Source: Haliclona indistincta
Taxonomy: Eukaryota > Porifera > Demospongiae > Haplosclerida > Chalinidae
DNA length: 64,000 nt
Assembly: GCA_964017065.1 (NCBI GenBank)
Contig: OZ024783.1
Span: 16,192,561 to 16,256,560, forward strand
Reading direction: 5' to 3'
Below the pieces are notes generated by a model that was not told the origin of the DNA, ran no database searches, and saw only the letters and a program-made list of their open reading frames with translations. Below are positions 21,783 to 32,829 of the stretch, piece by piece (within the stretch, counting starts at the first letter, position 1; the number at the start of each line of letters is the position of its first letter). The position numbers and the translations under genes are program-made.

Positions 21783-24700
21783 AAAGCTCTTGCACGCATT
21801 CCTTGTCGTTTGCGAGTGTGAAGAGGCGCTAGCACTACAATGAAATGGTTGCTGAACGACTATGATCGCGCCAAAGAAAGGACTAGCATGTCACGGACGT
21901 GTGACGAGAATATCCAATTGCCCCGGAAAAGTGGGGCAAACGGAGCATGCATGCGCAGACAGTCTTTTCTGAACCTCTTTAACTATTTTAAACTTTTCAT
22001 TGAATGTATTATTCTTGTGATACACAATCAAACCACACTCCTTACTCTCAATAGGCTGTGCACCTTAATTCACACCTGCTAAAATAGTAAACTGCTGCTC
22101 ACTGAGTCGTAAAAATGAAATAACACCTAACACAGAATACAACTGAAAAGTTGAAACTGATAGTGACCAAAAAGTAAACTACATGCACCTCTGGATCCAC
22201 CACTGATTATGCACACTATCATAATGAGCTGTGGTTGAGTCAGTCCCTATACATGTGCCACAAGTTCATCATTTTACTGTTGTGTACTGGACTAATTATA
22301 AGTTAGCATTGTAGCTTGACTACGATGGTGACGGCTAAGTAACTTCACAACTTTTGCCCAACTATCTATTACTCTTTCTATTTTTTAGTGCTGTTAAAAT
22401 AATAACTTAATAATTATTGTTATAATAACAAATAATATTATTATTGAAACAAAACACCTGCTCCAGTGTGTGTGAGAGAGGAGATAGTGAGGGAGAGTTA
22501 ATAATATGAGTCATAGTTTTGTGCGACGAAAAGGTACTATTATTATCATTGCCGATAGGCAATGATATGTAGGGATGACCACGAATTAAGATGGCGGCTA
22601 CTCATGTGTTAAAATTAGTTTTCGCACATATCTCTTTTGTTATACATTTCTACTGCATTTTAACTATCTCTGAGGGAATCTGAAGTGTAAGCGCTTGTAG
22701 GAAGTCCATGAAAGTCGCCGGGATTGCTTGCTTGACGACGAAAATCAAGATGGCGACTCTCAGGGAGCAAGTTGCAGATCTTCGCTGTTTTAGCGTTTAT
22801 CGAAATTCCAGACATCTAGGATTGATCAGGCGATTGTTCTGAGCATGGAAATACCTTTGGCGAAGCTGGCAGACGTTTCTAAAGAGGTAAAACAAAATCG
22901 CCGCCCACGCGAATTGTTCATCTTCTTTCTTCTTCTTCTTTTGACAAGCCTAGCGCTGTCCTGAGTGAACGAATCACTATCAAACCTGCACCATCGCACG
23001 TGTATATATCTGGGGTAGTGCACTTAGTGCTTAGATAGGCATCAAACACTACCAGAAGCGAGTTATCCTTGAAAAACATGGTTTTTGGACCGTTTTGGGC
23101 TGCGACTCCATTAATTAACCCTCTTGTCGCTGCTGATCATTGACTCCGCCCACATCAGTTTTGAAAGTGAGCTCGGTTCTCGCTTTCTCTCTGCTCATGG
23201 GCGCTTCAGCGCGCAAGCTAGAACCTAGAGGTATGAACAAGCAGTATACCATACCCTGGGTAACACTGATCTGTCTATATGCTGTCATCATGACCCACGG
23301 CAGGCGCGAACCGGACGACGGTGATGCTACCCGATCTACTGAGCTAGGCTAGGTTTCTTACACTAGCTACGTGACGTGAGCAGTACCTATAGGACCCCTG
23401 TGCTGTTGACAACTGGACGTTGGTCACTGTAAATGGCTAGAAGCCTCTGTGATAGTGATATCGCCATCAACAAGGCTCTACTAGGCGTGTCTACTCGAAT
23501 CCTCTATCCCGGCGGACTCAGAGTCTTCCAGCCATGATCACCATAGTGTTCCACTGAGTTGTCAGCGTTAGTCTCTTCTTCATCCATTACAGTGCTAGGA
23601 AATATCACGTTGTCAACTCAACCTCTCTAACTAATTTAAACCTTTTCGTTATTGCCGATAATAACATTCCATGTTTCTTGACTCTCTGACTATAGAGGCT
23701 ATGCACCTTCTCATCTACTAGAAAGTAACTGCTGCTCACAGAGTTGTAAAAATGAAATAACAGCTAGCATAGAATGCAGCTAATAATTTAAAACTGATAG
23801 TGATCAAAAAAGTAACAGGAACAAGTAAAGTAAAAAAGTTTTAATAAAAAAAACTAAAAAGTGTAGGGATGACTCTTGCAAAAGTAAAGGAACAAGATGG
23901 GATAATGCTTGCAAAAGTAAAGGAACAAGATGGGATGATGCTTGCAAAAGTAAAGGAACAAGATGGGATGATGCTTGCAAAAGTAAAGGAACAAGATGGA
24001 ATAATGCTTGCAAATGTAAAAGTCCCAAGTATCCCTACATCAGCGGCTTGAAGGAGGACGCAGTCCGATGAAGTAATTGACGGTTGTACTGAAATAAATA
24101 TAGAGGTATCTGTTTAGGAGGACGCAGTCCGGTGAAGTAGTTGACAGTTGTAAATAACTAGAGGTATCTGTGTTTGGAGGACGCAGTCCGATGAAGTAGT
24201 TGACAGTTGTAAATAAGCTGCAGGTAGCTGTATTTGGAGGACGCAGTCCGATGAAGTAATTGACGGTTGTAAAAGGTGTAGGAAAAGGATTCCGCATCAA
24301 TTTTGTCAGTTGCACGTCATCGCAGCAAGCCGCTGATGTAGGGATACTTGGGACTTTTACATTTGCAAGCATTATTCCATCTTGTTCCTTTACTTTTGCA
24401 AGCATCATCCCATCTTGTTCCTTTACTTTTGCAAGCATCATCCCATCTTGTTCCTTTACTTTTGCAAGCATTATCCCATCTTGTTCCTTTACTTTTGCAA
24501 GAGTCATCCCTACACTTTTAGTTTTTTTTATTAAAACTTTTTTATTTTTCTTTGGGTTTAGGAGGAGTTATACAGAATGTTGAAGAAACATAAGCATGTT
24601 TTAATCCATTCCTTCTCATTTCTTGTAAAATACTGCAGTTTCTATATTTTGGTGGAATAGTTTTTTCAAGTTCTCCATAAATCAATGCTTCGTCCTCTAG

Positions 24701-25613
24701 AGTAGCAAATCTTTTCGGATAATCTCGATGCAATTTGTTTACTGCACGAATGGTAGTGTGTATCACTACTTGTCCTGGAAAGACCACTTCACACTTGGCT
24801 TCAATCAATCTTCCTGAGAACCACCATGAGGACTTGTCTAACTTTGGTGAATATGGTAAAAGATGATTGATTGCTTTTCGGTGGAATGCATTGAAACATG
24901 CGTCAAATCGTGGAGAAGGAACATACTCTGTATCTTTGGGCAATGAACATTTCTTGTTTCTTCTGCTGTTTTCAGCAATCGGTACACGTTGATTTCCGGA
25001 ACTGTCGGCTATGCCTACAGCAGGTTCGACTCTCAGTAAAAACTTTTCAAATTTCCTCCATGGATTAATGATCTTGCTCTCACCAAACATGTAGTCTAGA
25101 AGACTAGTCTTTATGTCAAGGACAATGTCATCGTCCAGAAAAATGTAATACAAGTAATTCGTTATTCTCTTTTGGGAGGCTTCATATAAAATATTTCTTC
25201 CAATGGTCCAAGTAGCAGCATTGGCATAGAGATGCTCAATATGATCGGGTGTTGGTAAAGTACACTTTGTTCGGTAACTAAGCACTAGCACGTCAAGATT
25301 TCTCCCGTCTCCTAGTGCTTTGAACGGTCTCAAGTCTTTAGGGAGACAACTCACAGCTTGTACAAGATAAAGAAACGTCTTGTTCGAGTTCTCGTTCGGG
25401 TTGTGGTGGCTCTCGTTTCGTACAGTGAATCGGTCTCCTTCGTCAACTAATATCTGTGCCTCTAGACTATAGGGTGGTTGCTGAACACATCCTCGACTAC
25501 GGTTCCTAGTAGCCAACAGTACAGAATTGACAGTAACAACAACTACGACCAGGCAGACTAGTAACTGTCGTTGCTTGCTTGTCGTGGTGCAGCACTGCCA
25601 CAAACGCGAGAGG
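21783..25613. repeat. Segmental duplication, copy 2
   Basis: Matches 6339-8795. It lacks the piggyBac-like MITE (single TTAA at 22065-22068) and contains a 2-kb foldback at 22544-24546 that copy 1 lacks (copy 1 reads GGTACTATTATTTCTTTGGG across the site). Confidence 0.85.
22544..24546 (+). mobile_element. Large foldback element with tandem repeats in both arms
   Basis: Starts with the hairpin TATCATTGCC/GGCAATGATA (22544-22567), then TGTAGGGATGACC and AAGATGGCGG (22588-22597). It ends with a foldback: arm 23826-24040 pairs with 24337-24546. Each arm contains 4-5 copies of a ~33-bp unit (CTTGCAAAAGTAAAGGAACA...) in opposite orientation. The loop holds four copies of a ~60-bp unit containing GGAGGACGCAGTCCGATGAAG. 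The insertion lies at the 3' end of the copy-2 glycosyltransferase gene and replaces its last residues. Confidence 0.75.
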
Positions 25614-25618
25614 AGCAT
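24542..25618 (-). CDS. Putative type II membrane glycosyltransferase-like protein, copy 2 (C-terminus altered)
   Basis: Paralogue of the gene at 7691-8815, 358 residues. The ATG used here corresponds to internal Met12 of copy 1, because the DNA upstream diverges. It has the same membrane segment, the same DDD motif in YYIFLDDDIVLD and the same Trp/Cys pattern. At the 3' end the frame reads PKPKEK and stops inside the foldback element at 24542-24546, so the last ~9 residues of copy 1 (IIVPFRRTKL) are lost. Differences elsewhere are mostly single substitutions with the frame kept open, which suggests selection or recent duplication. Function as for copy 1: probable Golgi glycosyltransferase of unknown specificity. 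Confidence 0.6.
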   Translation of the reverse strand: MLLSRLWQCCTTTSKQRQLLVCLVVVVVTVNSVLLATRNRSRGCVQQPPYSLEAQILVDEGDRFTVRNESHHNPNENSNKTFLYLVQAVSCLPKDLRPFKALGDGRNLDVLVLSYRTKCTLPTPDHIEHLYANAATWTIGRNILYEASQKRITNYLYYIFLDDDIVLDIKTSLLDYMFGESKIINPWRKFEKFLLRVEPAVGIADSSGNQRVPIAENSRRNKKCSLPKDTEYVPSPRFDACFNAFHRKAINHLLPYSPKLDKSSWWFSGRLIEAKCEVVFPGQVVIHTTIRAVNKLHRDYPKRFATLEDEALIYGELEKTIPPKYRNCSILQEMRRNGLKHAYVSSTFCITPPKPKEK

Positions 25619-25619
25619 A

Positions 25620-25954
25620 GTAGCTCAAACTGTCAACGAAAATGTCAACGAATGTCGCCTAATAATTAATTAATAAGACTTATTACCTGTGCGCTGCTAT
25701 GAAGCGCAAGCGCATGCACAGTTTGCCACGCGACTTGGAAGACCTGCAGCCGATAATGGCAATGGTGTGCAAGAACAAGTTGGCCATCATTTCATTTCGA
25801 GGCCATCATTTCGGCTTACTTTCGAGTGCCGACAAAGAGGCTTAGAATCAAATTTAACTTTTGGAATGCTCGGTTTACTTCTTGTTTTACAAGCACTGGG
25901 TTACTCCTTGGAAGCCACACCCACTATTTTGGCTGTTTGCAGCTTGTGCGATCA
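25620..25954. other. Spacer between duplication and MITE
   Basis: Contains a short direct repeat (GGCCATCATTTCATTTCG / GGCCATCATTTCGGC). An open frame runs through it, but it spans unrelated repeats and has no coding signature. Confidence 0.35.
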
Positions 25955-26462
25955 AGAGACGAACGCAGGGATACTGAATTTTGGTGATTGTGATAGACAT
26001 GAAATGGCTCTACTCAGCCAACGTGTTTCTGTATCGCAATCGTGTTTTCTTTGAGCATAAATTGCACCGAAACAATACCGAACATAGATTGCTCGACCCC
26101 GGGGCCTTTGGAAAAGAAAATTACCCGGACGGCAAGACAAGAGCTTTTCAATTGTAGCTCGTTGTAATGCTGATGGATAAAGGTGTTTGCAGTACTGACT
26201 TGCAATCCCGCCCTATTCGTCTATCAGTCTCTAGGACTGGTGCCGGATAATAGATTGCTTTTGCCGAACATCAATGTTTCGGCTACCCACTTTCTTCGTC
26301 TCCACAGTAGACAAAGAAACAGTTACGAGCTGCATATATTTGCAATGCAGGCAGAGGAAGTGTGTGTCTATACGTAGGTCAAGTTTGATCTGTGTAGCGT
26401 ATTTGCAAGTGTACGAACGAGTGGCCGATAATAGATGGTGGCCGAATATAGGTGGTTTACTC
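25955..26462. mobile_element. TA-flanked MITE, inverted and one-ended copy 2
   Basis: The core 25955-26325 matches 5440-5815 in reverse orientation. The right terminus GGTGGCCGAATATAGGTGG...TTTACTC is followed by TA at 26463-26464. The other terminal repeat is missing. Confidence 0.6.
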
Positions 26463-26654
26463 TAATAGTTATAATGCTTTAGTTATAGTAACACTCAGCA
26501 CTATGCTGTCTACATTAGTTGCATGCCCTCTCGCCGCTTCGCGGCTCGATAAGCCCTTGTCGACACTTGAGAGTTTCTGACACTGGTGGGCTTCGTCAAT
26601 AGCCAGAATAAGATTGATTCATTGTAGTCTAGGCCCTGACTAAAATTTTTATGC

Positions 26655-27775
26655 AATTAAAAATGGGTTGAACGGAAAAACAAGATGGCGGCTACTTACA
26701 ATGTATTAGCGTTCAAACGCTGACACTGATTTCGCCTGGTGATGAATTTTATTTTGCCCCATCTTACAGTAGCAAGGAGATTGCTCGAAATTGTTGTTAA
26801 AGTGACGAACCTGGAAACGGTGAAAATCTTGTTTCGTCATCTTCGTCTTCTTCTTTCTTCCTTCCTTCAACTCGCCTAGCGCCTTTACGCGAGCAGTGCC
26901 GAGACCAAACACCCACGAAAATTTCGTTGCCAGTGGTAGATTTCTTCATCCCTAAATGCTTTTGATTTCCGAATCGATAGAAATCTTTTTAATATTTATT
27001 ACGGTGATTTATTACTACTTTTTTGACTAAACTAGTTTTAGAGTATATATAGCTCAATGTTATTGACCAATCAGATTTATTAGATCCCAGGATCTATTTG
27101 CTGTACAGACCATCCGCGAACGGATAGAGTCCTTCCTCGAACAGATGGACCACAGTTTGCTTAGTGAGAGTGCAATCTTAACAAGCTGTTATTACAAGAA
27201 CACGTGATGTGAGGCTTGTACACGTGTGTGAGCGTGAGTGAGTTCCAGAAACAAACGTCTTGTTGCGTCAATTGCAAAAGCCACTAGCAGACGCGAAAGC
27301 GATGGCGAAAAGACTGTAGAAGACGAAACAGAGTACCAGCAAGGTATAACAAGACACGGAAACCCGCTTAGTGACGTACTCTAGCTAAACTCGCCTGTGT
27401 TTTCCCATCGCTGAAGTACGGCCGTGTTCTTCACGAAACATTAATTTTGCGCAGCGTCGAAAATTCCTTGTTGGATAGCAACGGTTGCTATACTCTAAGC
27501 CGGTTAGAGACCTCGGCCAACGGGATCTACGCGATATAGAAACTAAGAAACCCTCGCGGCGCTACGCGCTCGGTTTCTATATGGCTTCCTCGGGTTTCTA
27601 TACCGCGTACATCCCTTGGCCTCGGTCTCTAACCTATACTTAGCAAGTCAATCGTGTTACCATTCCATTCTTGTTCCTTGTTAGATTACATTGTGGACCA
27701 GTGGTAGATTTAATTCATAACCCTACATCCTTTTGAAATCTTTTTATTTTCTTTGTATTTTGTTTCCCTTTTTGT
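26655..27775 (+). mobile_element. F1 foldback element, internally deleted and split by repeat C
   Basis: The 5' part (GGGTTGAACGG, AAGATGGCGG at 26682-26691, GAGATTGCTCGAAATTGTTG) runs to about 26925. A short 3'-like piece with CGATAGAAATCTTTTTAAT follows at 26930-27000. Family C is at 27041-27640, and the right foldback arm (GCAAGTCAATCGTGTTACC ... CCTACATCC) at 27642-27775. Confidence 0.55.
27041..27640. mobile_element. Repeat family C, copy 2
   Basis: About 600 bp homologous to 11694-12317, with the same AGTATA.../...CTATACT ends. It sits within a decayed F1 copy. Confidence 0.6.
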
Positions 27776-28745
27776 TTTTTTTTTCAGAGCCCCATAGGGG
27801 TGGGTAATAATTAGTGAGACACGGTAGTGTCTCCCTATGTAGGGATGAACGAGAAAACAAGATGGCGGCTACATACATGTATTAGCGTTCAAACGCTGTT
27901 ATTTTGCCTGGTGTTGAATTTTATACGTCTTTAGACACTTAGATCTGCTCTCTGGCGTTGCCCCATCTTACAGTAGCAAGGAGATTGCTCGAAATTGTTA
28001 CTAAAGTGACGAACCTGGAAACGGTGAAAATCGAGTTTCGTCATCGTCGTTTTCTTCTTTCTTTCTTTCTTCTTTCTTTCTTTCTTCTTTCTTTCTTCCA
28101 CTCGCCTAGCGCCTTTACGCGAGCAGTGCCGAGACCAAAACATCCACGAACAGTCGTGAAATTCCCCTGGCATGTGCCTTTTGAGCTTTGTTTTTAGCGT
28201 AACGGCGATCTAAGTTCCGCGGTTTCTCGATCGTGATCCATTGTCAGCTTAGTGTTAGACGCCATTATTGTGATTGCGCAATACGCACGTGACCAAGCAA
28301 TGGGTAGCGCACGTGACCAAGGAGCTAAAGTATCGCTGCGCCGTGTGGATCTGTCACGGAAATTTTGGTCCGCGGAAATTTCGGTCCGGCGGACCAAAAT
28401 TACCGGTAAAATTGGTCCGCCCGGACCAAATTTTCCTGGAAAAATTGGTCCGACTCTGGAAATTATGGTCCGGGTATAGGACCATTTTTTCCGGCCAGTC
28501 TGTCATCAGCAACAGCTGCTGGCTCGCAAGCAGGGCTGAGATTCGACCAATCAGAAGAAAGCGTCGTCGTCAATAGCTGCTACAGAGCTATGTGACCAAT
28601 CAGAACAGTTCTACCATGTGGCGTTGCCTGCTCAGGCACTTGAACACGTGTAGACCCTATGTTCACAAGGCCTGGAGTTTAGCTAGATCCTCGGCTAGAT
28701 CTACACCGGAATCTGTAGTGCGCTGTCAGAAGACATCGATCCGCA

Positions 28746-29193
28746 ATGGCAGAAGCGCCAGTCAAGACAACTTGGATATTGAATGGAAGCGGTGATGAGG
28801 AGATTGACGATGATCTTGTCGAACTAGCCTATCAATATGCTGTAAACCAGTCATATCCCGAGGGATGCAGCGACGGCAGAAAAAGAACGATTAGACGGAA
28901 GGCGAAGAAGTTTGCTGTTATTGACGGAGAGCTTTTTTTACAAGCACAAGATTAATGGAAGAGTAAGTCAAGGATTTATCAAAATGAATTATAAGCTAAA
29001 TATTTCATAATTCACCAATGTAGGGAGATGTTCTGCTGCGGTACATCCAAAACATCACCGAGAGGCAAAAAATATTGCGTGCCTGTCATGTCGACAGTAC
29101 TGCTGGACACTTGGGGCGAACCCGAACCATTCATCGCATTAAAGAACGGTTCATGTGGCATGGGTTGCTAAAAGATGTTACAGATATATGTTA
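28746..29193 (+). pseudogene. Ginger-like integrase N-terminal fragment (H2C2 zinc-binding region)
   Basis: An ATG at 28746 opens EEIDDDLVELAYQYAVNQSY and KKFAVIDGELF. A run of seven T's near 28935 puts the natural continuation YKHKINGR one base out of frame. After an intron (GTAAGT at 28966; TAG acceptor at 29021-29023) the frame reads GDVLLRYIQNITERQKILRA, CHVDSTAGHLGRTRTIH and RIKERFMWHGLLKDVTDIC, then stops at 29191. The His pair of HVDSTAGH is intact, but the CxxC is cut after its first Cys and the DDE core is absent. The domain resembles the HHCC zinc finger of Gypsy/Ginger integrases. Confidence 0.7.
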
Positions 29194-29382
29194 ACTATAA
29201 TGTGCATTGAGAATTATCATGCTTGGCCGTGGGCATATTTGTTCGTTGGATAGCATTATTTGCTTACTCGCCTGCAAGAGAAAAGCGAGTACGATCAATT
29301 GTATAATGATACTTGACCAGTTTACTGTGTGACTGTTGGTTCTACTACATTGTATAATCCATGCTTGCAATATTTTTTGTCT

Positions 29383-29610
29383 CTCGCTAAGACTGGCAAC
29401 ACTCTCGCTAAGACCAGCAGCACTCAAGCTAAGATCGCTAAGACCGGCAACACTCTCGCTAAGACCGGCAACACTCTCGCTAAGACCGGCAACACTCTCG
29501 CTAAGACCGGCAACACTCTCGCTAAGACCGGCAATACTCACGCTAAGACCGGCAACACTGATGCTAAGACTGGCAACACTCTATCTAAGACTCACGCTAA
29601 GACTGGGAAC
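29383..29610 (+). repeat. 21-bp minisatellite (CGCTAAGACCGGCAACACTCT)
   Basis: About ten units, in frame with respect to codons (21 = 7x3), and open on both strands for that reason. It sits where the integrase core would be expected in the Ginger-like element. Confidence 0.8.
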
Positions 29611-29798
29611 ACTGATGCAAGCAGAAACATCAAAATTCATACTGGCAATAATCTCGCCACTTCTTCTGGTCAGCTTACTTTTGCCGGATCTCCATCACTG
29701 CTGCGGTAAGTCAACACTTATGTTTAACATAATGCTATTGTTACCCTCGACTAATGTTGTGTGTGCTCAATTAAAACTTGTTTCTCCTTTTATTGTAG

Positions 29799-31301
29799 CA
29801 ACCACATCCTTCCACCCCTCCATTCATAACAAGACATCCATCATTTGAATCTTCGATGTCATTTCATATCAGGTATAATTTACATTTACGCGTAGCACCA
29901 CTTAATTGTTTATTGTTGATTTAGGCACCCTTTACTAATACCTTTACTAATAGTTCAGTCTGTGACTCGTCATGTAAAAGAGAGCTCTTCCCATATCTCA
30001 TACCTGATCTTCACCCTTCACCAATTGCCAAATTAGAACCCAATATCGCTGTCGATACTAGCACATGTACCTTTCTCATCTCTGAAGTAAGCAATTTTTT
30101 TCATAACAAAATAATAATTTTTTCTTTGTCTTTGTCATTAAGGCCTTGAATACACGAATAGTACCAACACACACCAGCAACGTAACCCCCCTTGCCTTGA
30201 AGCAAAGAAGTTGTGCCAAAAAGAGGAAACGATGTGAATCAGATTTTGAAGCATCCATCGTTGACCTTGACACCTACAAAACACCATCACCGGAACCACC
30301 ATCACATTGGGTGTCAAACCTAACAGTTAAAGACGAGCAGGTTCTGACTCATGGAAGATGGCTGAATGATTCCTTAGTTAATGCTAGTCAGCTGCTGATC
30401 AAGCAGGCTTATCCCCACATTCAAGGTCTACAAGATGTTGCTCTAGGAATGACGTTAGCCTTTGACGTGATGCAAGGAGAATTCGTCCAAGTTTTACATG
30501 ATGGCCAAGCTCACTGGGTGACGATATCAACAATTGGATGTCAGCAAGCTGAAGTGGATGTGTTTGACTCACTGTTTATAGAGACCAAAGAATTGAGCAA
30601 AGAATTGCAGAGTCAGATAGCAGCTCTCTTGCACACAGACCAAGATGTCATTACAGTGAGGTATGTTATAATACATATTTGCTTATCACTTTGCATCTAA
30701 GTTTTGATCGAAAAGATCCCGATAGCATTCAATTGTCGTCAAAAACCGAGATGTTATTGTAACATTCTCTCCGAATTCCCCTCTGCTCAGAGGGTGGTCT
30801 CCTTGAATTATGTGTTATTTCTACCATAATACAACTATCGGTAATTTCGACTCCCCAATTTACAATTTCACCCTTCATTAGATAATGTTTTGTTATTTAC
30901 AGCTTATTAATACGTTATACAGGTATAGGCCGACACAGCAACAAGAGGGTGGGTCTGACTGCGGCTTATTTGCAATTGCTTTTGCAGGAGTTTTGGCCAG
31001 TGGCTGCCACCCTAGTTCGTTCAAGTTCAAGCAATCTGAAATGAGGGAACATCTCCGTCAATGCTTGGTGGCTAGTCAGCTATCCGACTTTCCCACTGCA
31101 AAAAAAGGAAGAGAGAGAAGAAATGCTGTGAGGAAGAGCTACCATATTCAAGTTTTTTGCAGTTGCCGAATGCCAGATCATTTCAGCGAAGAAATGATCA
31201 AGTGCAACCAGTGTAAACTTTGGTACCACAAAGACTTGTGCGTGTTTACTTCAACTACTAAGCCTAAGCAATGGTTTTGCTCTCTTTGCTGTGCATATTA
31301 G
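29799..31301 (+). CDS. Ginger-encoded Ulp1-like (C48) cysteine protease with C-terminal PHD finger
   Basis: Four exons with canonical junctions: 29799-29872, 29925-30086, 30143-30660 and 30923-31301. The protease domain has WLNDSLVNASQLL (the W-N-D-S substrate-groove motif), catalytic His in GQAHWVTIS, Asp in EVDVFDSLF, and oxyanion Gln plus nucleophile Cys in QQEGGSDCGLFAIAFAG, so the catalytic set is complete. A PHD finger follows: CSCRMPDHF, IKCNQCKLWYHKDLC, WFCSLC (C4HC3 spacing). Ulp1-type enzymes cleave ubiquitin-like conjugates and PHD fingers read histone tails, which would suit a chromatin-targeting accessory protein of the transposon (inference). The true start was not found, and upstream coding may include 29630-29705 (ends at a GTAAGT donor). 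The frame is intact in all four exons. Confidence 0.75.
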
Positions 31302-31507
31302 GTAGTTCAATGTACTGTTTTGATCTTGATAATTTTTCCGCAGTTTCAATTTTTTGCCATATTATTATAAACAATGATGTTGTACTTCACAAAATTCAAT
31401 TGATCGAATGTGAAGTCTGTTATCATGAATAATTTATCACCGATCTAGCTAAAGTCTTCGTAGGACGCCTGAAAGTGTTGCCTACGATCAAGCTAGGGTT
31501 TTACTCT

Positions 31508-31745
31508 TCATTATTATTATTACAACTTACAATACAACACAGGAGCTAATGTAGGACCAAAGTTCAAGAGTGTACTGATGGACAACTAGCCTGAGACTAG
31601 CAGCCAGGAATAAACTAGTAGATATTATAGTAGAAATATTAGTGACAATGATGACTTGAAAAGCAGTTGCCACAGGGACAGTAGAAATGAAATGTACAGG
31701 GCTGAGAAGGATTAAAAGAGGACAAGAACTTTTCCAGGAGCTGAG
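31508..31745 (-). mobile_element. LINE 3' end copy (related to retrotransposon 1)
   Basis: (ATT)n tail at 31511-31523, followed by sequence sharing GTAGAAATGAAATGTACAGG with the 3' UTR of the retrotransposon at 16076-16260. It is strongly 5'-truncated and lies inside the Ginger-like element downstream of the PHD exon. Confidence 0.55.
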
Positions 31746-32829
31746 AGAGTCTTCTTGATTAAAATGCCTGGAAGCTGGAAGCATTAGCTGTTTGGAAGCT
31801 AATGCTTGGAAGCTTCTTATGCCATAGAAATGCCTGGAAGCTTTGTGATTCACTTGCGTGAGTGGCGCGGACTGGCCGGACAGATATTTCCAATGGCGCG
31901 AGTGGCGGACTGGCCGGACAGTTATTTCCAATGGCGGACCATTTTTACCGGTAATTTTGGTCCGCCGGACCAAAACTTCCACGGTAAAAATGGTCCGCCC
32001 GGACCGATTTTACCCGGACCAAAACTCCAGTGACAGATCACTATCACGGAGAACACACACCCGGAGAACTATCACGGAGAACACACAACCGGAGAACACA
32101 CACCCATGCACTGCATGCATGCATGCGTAGGCGACTAGGCAGACCTGATACGTACAGCTTAACAATTTTAGCTATAAGTTTAAGAAAAGCCATCAACAAC
32201 CGGATTTCTAAACTAATGGTGGAAACAAAGACTTCTCAGCACATGCATGATATTGAACTGCACTTCACTAAAAAGAAAAAAGGACACAAACAAGAAATTA
32301 AAAAGATTTCTATCGAAATCAAAAGGATGTAGTGATGAAGAAATCTACCACTGGTTCACAATGTAAACCAACAAGGAACAAGCATAGAATGGTGACATGA
32401 TTGACTTGCTAACGGACCATAGATCCCTACATCAGTGGCTGTACATAAGATCAATATTTTGTCACAAGCTGAATTCTATTCAAAGTGTCAGTCAACAGTA
32501 AATAGCTTAACTAGCTATAATTTGGCCACAGCAGCCACTGATGTAGGGATCTATGGTCTGTTAGCAAGTCAATCGTGTCACCATTCTATGCTTGTTCCTT
32601 GTTGGTTTACATTGTGAACCAGTGGTAGATTTCTTCATCACTACATCCTTTTGATTTCGATAGAAATCTTTTTAATTTCTTGTATATAGTAATACAAGGC
32701 AAAAAATTCAAGGCAAAGTTTGGAAGACAAAGTAGTTCAAGATATTTGACATTCTGATGTGACCAAGTCAATCACTTTGGGAATTCTGATGGCATGTCCA
32801 CAAGATGATCATGCTCCACGAATAGCTTG

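Larger units (their letters stand above)
28352..32035 (+). mobile_element. Ginger-like DNA transposon (3.7 kb, 4-bp TSD)
   Basis: Termini TGTCAC...GTGACA with GATC duplicated at 28348-28351 and 32036-32039. The empty site is at 241-244 in another F1 copy. Subterminal regions at both ends carry repeated GGTCCG/CGGACC modules. TGT...ACA termini, a 4-bp target duplication and an integrase related to LTR-retroelement integrases fit the Ginger superfamily as I recall it, in which accessory Ulp1/OTU protease and PHD modules also occur. The integrase core is missing, so this copy is not autonomous. A 5'-truncated LINE and a minisatellite have been added inside. Confidence 0.75.
27814..32683 (+). mobile_element. 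F1 foldback element, copy d, carrying a Ginger-like insertion
   Basis: Hairpin GAGACACGGTAGTGTCTC at 27816-27833, AAGATGGCGG at 27859-27868, a TTTC/TTCT tract at 28052-28097 and a body to 28351. It resumes at 32036 and runs through the foldback (arms about 32289-32440 and 32530-32683). Removing 28352-32035 leaves an element collinear with copy a (1-957). Confidence 0.8.

Noticed and set aside
25689..26054. 121-codon plus-strand frame with a hydrophobic stretch
   Set aside because: It crosses the boundary between spacer and MITE, with no codon or domain support.
29191..29541. GLSESVA repeat protein (possible repeat surface protein)
   Set aside because: 21-bp minisatellite open on both strands. 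No signal, no flanking coding sequence, and it sits inside a decayed transposon.
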